Shown here in pieces: positions 62,127-64,000 of a DNA stretch of 64,000 nt. A program made the translations under genes and the position numbers. Under the pieces are notes generated by a model. It was not told the DNA's origin. It saw only the letters and a list, made by a program, of their open reading frames with translations, and searched no databases. Position 1 is the stretch's first letter, and each line of letters opens with the position of its first letter. The stretch is from Burkholderia sp. D-99 (GTDB taxonomy: Bacteria > Pseudomonadota > Gammaproteobacteria > Burkholderiales > Burkholderiaceae): NCBI RefSeq assembly GCF_011605345.1, contig NZ_JAAOXM010000006.1:1-64000 (forward strand). Direction: 5' to 3'.

Positions 62127-63611
62127 TCAGGCCTTCGTGCTCACGAGCAGCCGGTAGAACACGAAGCCGAGCCCCGCGCCGATGAACCACGAGAAGTTCG
62201 CGACGCCCTGCCAGCCCGGCACCATCACGCAGACGACCGCGATCACTGCGGCCGGCAGGAGCGCTGCGAGCGCGCGTCGATTCACGCCGCCCGTGTACCA
62301 GTACGACCCGCTTTCCGACATCGTGTACAGGTCGTCGCGCACGAGCCTGCCGCGCTTGACGAGGTAGAAGTCCGCAATCAGCACGCCGTACAGCGGGCCG
62401 ATGAACGCGCCGAGCACGTCGAGCGTGTAGTGGATCACGGCCGGGTTGTTGAACAGGTTCCACGGCGTGATGAAGATCGACGCGACGGCCGCGAGCATCC
62501 CGCCCGCGCGCCAGCTGATCAGGCGCGGCGCGACGTTCGAGAAGTCGAACGCGGGCGACACGAAGTTCGCGACGATGTTGATGCCGATCGTCGCGATCGT
62601 GAACGTGAGCGCACCGAGGATCACCGCGGTCGGATGGTCGATGCGGCCGACCGTCTCGACGGGATCGGTGATGAGTTCGCCGAACACGGGCAACGTCGCT
62701 GCCGTCGTGATCACCGTGACGAGCGAGAACGCGAGGAAGTTGACCGGCAACCCCCAGAAATTGCCGCGCTTCACTTCGCCGAACGAGCGGCAATAGCGCG
62801 AGAAGTCGCCGAAATTGAGCATCGGCCCGGAGAAGTACGACACGACCAGCGACACGGCCGTGATCATCACAGGAATCACTTCCGCACCGTGATACTTGAC
62901 GCCGCCGAGGTTGATGCCGATGTTGCGCCAGCCCGCGCGCCACACCATGTAGCCGGCGAGGATGAACATCACGACGTAGACGGCCGGGCCCGCAAAGTCG
63001 ATGAACTTCTTGATCGTCTCCATCCCGTTCCAGAACACGAACGCCTGGAGCACCCACAGCAGCATGAAACCGGCCCAACCGACCGCCGACAGCCCGAGGA
63101 AGCCGTAGCGATGGACGTCCGCGTAAGGCAGCCATTGCGGGAAGAATTTCAGCACGACGATCACGAGCGCGCTCGACGCGAGATACGTCTGGATGCCGTA
63201 CCACGCGATCGCGATCAGCCCGCGGATCACGGCCGGCACGTTCGCGCCGAGCACGCCGAACGTCGCGCGGCACGCGACCGGATACGGCACGCCGATTTGC
63301 TGGCTCGGCCGTGCGATCAGGTTGCACAGCACGTTCACGAGGCCGATGCCGACGATCAGCGCGAGCAGCACCTGCCAGCTCGTCAGCCCGAGCGCGAACA
63401 GGCTGCCCGCGAACACGTAGCCACCGACGCTGTGCACATCCGACATCCAGAACGCGAAGATGTTGTACGAACCCCATGTCTGATTTTTAAGGGGTGCCAA
63501 ATCTTCGTTGTACAGACGTTCGCTGTAACCATTCGGCAGCGTCGGGTCGCCGCCCTCGCCGCCTTCTTCCGCCGGATAGGCGCTCTCGTGCGCCACACTG
63601 AACTGAGCCAT
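62127..63611 (-). CDS. NCS1 nucleobase/allantoin permease
   Basis: A 494-residue transporter with about 12 membrane helices of the NCS1 family (PucI/Mhp1-like). The first helix carries WGSYNIFAFWMSDVHSVGGYVFAG; later signature GIGLVNVLCNLIARPSQQIGVPYPVACRATFG and FAGPAVYVVMFILAG. It should import allantoin or a related ureide/hydantoin by sodium or proton symport. GGAGA lies before the ATG at 63611. Ends 10 bp before the racemase gene. Confidence 0.92.
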   Translation of the reverse strand: MAQFSVAHESAYPAEEGGEGGDPTLPNGYSERLYNEDLAPLKNQTWGSYNIFAFWMSDVHSVGGYVFAGSLFALGLTSWQVLLALIVGIGLVNVLCNLIARPSQQIGVPYPVACRATFGVLGANVPAVIRGLIAIAWYGIQTYLASSALVIVVLKFFPQWLPYADVHRYGFLGLSAVGWAGFMLLWVLQAFVFWNGMETIKKFIDFAGPAVYVVMFILAGYMVWRAGWRNIGINLGGVKYHGAEVIPVMITAVSLVVSYFSGPMLNFGDFSRYCRSFGEVKRGNFWGLPVNFLAFSLVTVITTAATLPVFGELITDPVETVGRIDHPTAVILGALTFTIATIGINIVANFVSPAFDFSNVAPRLISWRAGGMLAAVASIFITPWNLFNNPAVIHYTLDVLGAFIGPLYGVLIADFYLVKRGRLVRDDLYTMSESGSYWYTGGVNRRALAALLPAAVIAVVCVMVPGWQGVANFSWFIGAGLGFVFYRLLVSTKA

Positions 63612-63761
63612 GACTTCTCCTTGACGCGGCCGGGCGGCCGCTCCACCGTCATCGATATCGCTCCGGATCGACGCCCGGAGTCGGACCAGCGGCCCGCGGC
63701 AAACACCGCGGGCCTGCATTTCGCTCGTTTTTGTGGCGCGCGGCCGGGTTCGCGTCGCCGC

Positions 63762-64000
63762 TCAGGCGCCGCCGAACACTTCGCGCAAATCGACCTGCCC
63801 CTGTGCGGGCCGGTCCAGCATCTTCAGTTCGACATGCTGCAGGTGGTGCGCCATCAGCGTCACCGCCCGCTTCGGATCGCCCGCCTCCAGCGCGCCGAGG
63901 ATCTCGTCGTGGTCGTCGCACGAGCACGGGCTGCGCCCGTGCGATTCGTACAACGCGGACATCAGCGTCGAGCGCGCGACGAGCCCTTCGAGGCACTCGC
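63762..64000 (-). CDS. GntR-family regulator, C-terminal FCD part (cut by window edge)
   Basis: The visible 79 codons encode the last helices of an FCD-type effector domain (ALYESHGRSPCSCDDHDEILGALEAGDPKRAVTLMAHHLQHVE, seen in part), with the family's histidines HDEI and HHLQH. The N-terminal DNA-binding domain is outside the window. It is upstream of the NCS1 permease gene on the same strand (150 bp gap) and is the likely regulator of the allantoin operon. Confidence 0.85.
   Translation of the reverse strand, partial: ECLEGLVARSTLMSALYESHGRSPCSCDDHDEILGALEAGDPKRAVTLMAHHLQHVELKMLDRPAQGQVDLREVFGGA

Overview
The window looks like a piece of the main chromosome of a Burkholderia cepacia complex type betaproteobacterium. 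The basis is very high GC with strong third-position GC bias, the gene order tig-clpP-clpX-lon-tRNA-Val-tRNA-Asp-ppiD, mycobacterial-type ahpC-ahpD next to ompR-envZ, and a PuuD-type urate oxidation locus. I made no database search; species level is not resolvable here. Most of the window is ordinary core genome in tight operons; the only mobile element I see is one complete ISL3-family insertion sequence.

Layout. 0.1-6.3 kb: DadA-like dehydrogenase, NAD(P)HX repair enzyme, pgi, an orphan LolD/YbbA-like ATPase and the divergent esterase tesA, whose start codons overlap. 6.28-7.58 kb: an ISL3 element with a perfect 8-bp target duplication, inserted into the stem of the terminator shared by tesA and ppiD. 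7.6-16.3 kb: protein quality control on the minus strand (ppiD, two tRNAs, lon, clpX, clpP, tig). 16.7-20.8 kb: glycerate kinase, MarR regulator, PanE-like reductase, LuxR-type regulator. 21-24.5 kb: porin, MFS carrier and histone-deacetylase-fold amidohydrolase, apparently one operon. 24.5-29.8 kb: small unknown genes, tRNA-Leu, a degenerate squalene/phytoene-synthase-fold protein and an exported DUF1800/DUF1501 pair. 30-33.5 kb: ompR-envZ and ahpC-ahpD. 33.6-44.1 kb: ispF/ispD, mfd, an argE-like deacetylase, threonine dehydratase, a DUF3574 lipoprotein and PBP1a. 44.5-49.2 kb: PspA with a TPR/glycine-rich membrane partner, mscL, an unknown gene, a tartronate-semialdehyde-reductase-type enzyme and dodecin.

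49.4-64 kb is a purine (urate/allantoin) catabolic region. 8-oxoguanine deaminase, membrane urate oxidase with a cytochrome c tail (puuD), hydroxyisourate hydrolase (uraH), OHCU decarboxylase (uraD), allantoinase (puuE), allantoicase (alc) and ureidoglycolate lyase (allA) give a complete urate to glyoxylate plus urea route. An allantoin-racemase-like protein, an NCS1 permease and a GntR regulator sit at the far end. Embedded between the two halves are an ACT-domain protein, a class IV aminotransferase-fold enzyme, a RidA protein and two LysR regulators. A GlxR-like reductase (48 kb) and glycerate kinase (16.7 kb) could carry glyoxylate carbon onward, but glyoxylate carboligase is not in the window.

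The observations I would look at first are the IS insertion in a terminator, tandem OmpR-type half sites in front of ompR, the synthase-fold protein lacking the aspartate-rich motifs, the porin/MFS/deacetylase operon beside a LuxR regulator, the PspA partner gene with a hairpin between its ribosome binding site and start, and paired 10-bp palindromes in the long purine-locus intergenic region.
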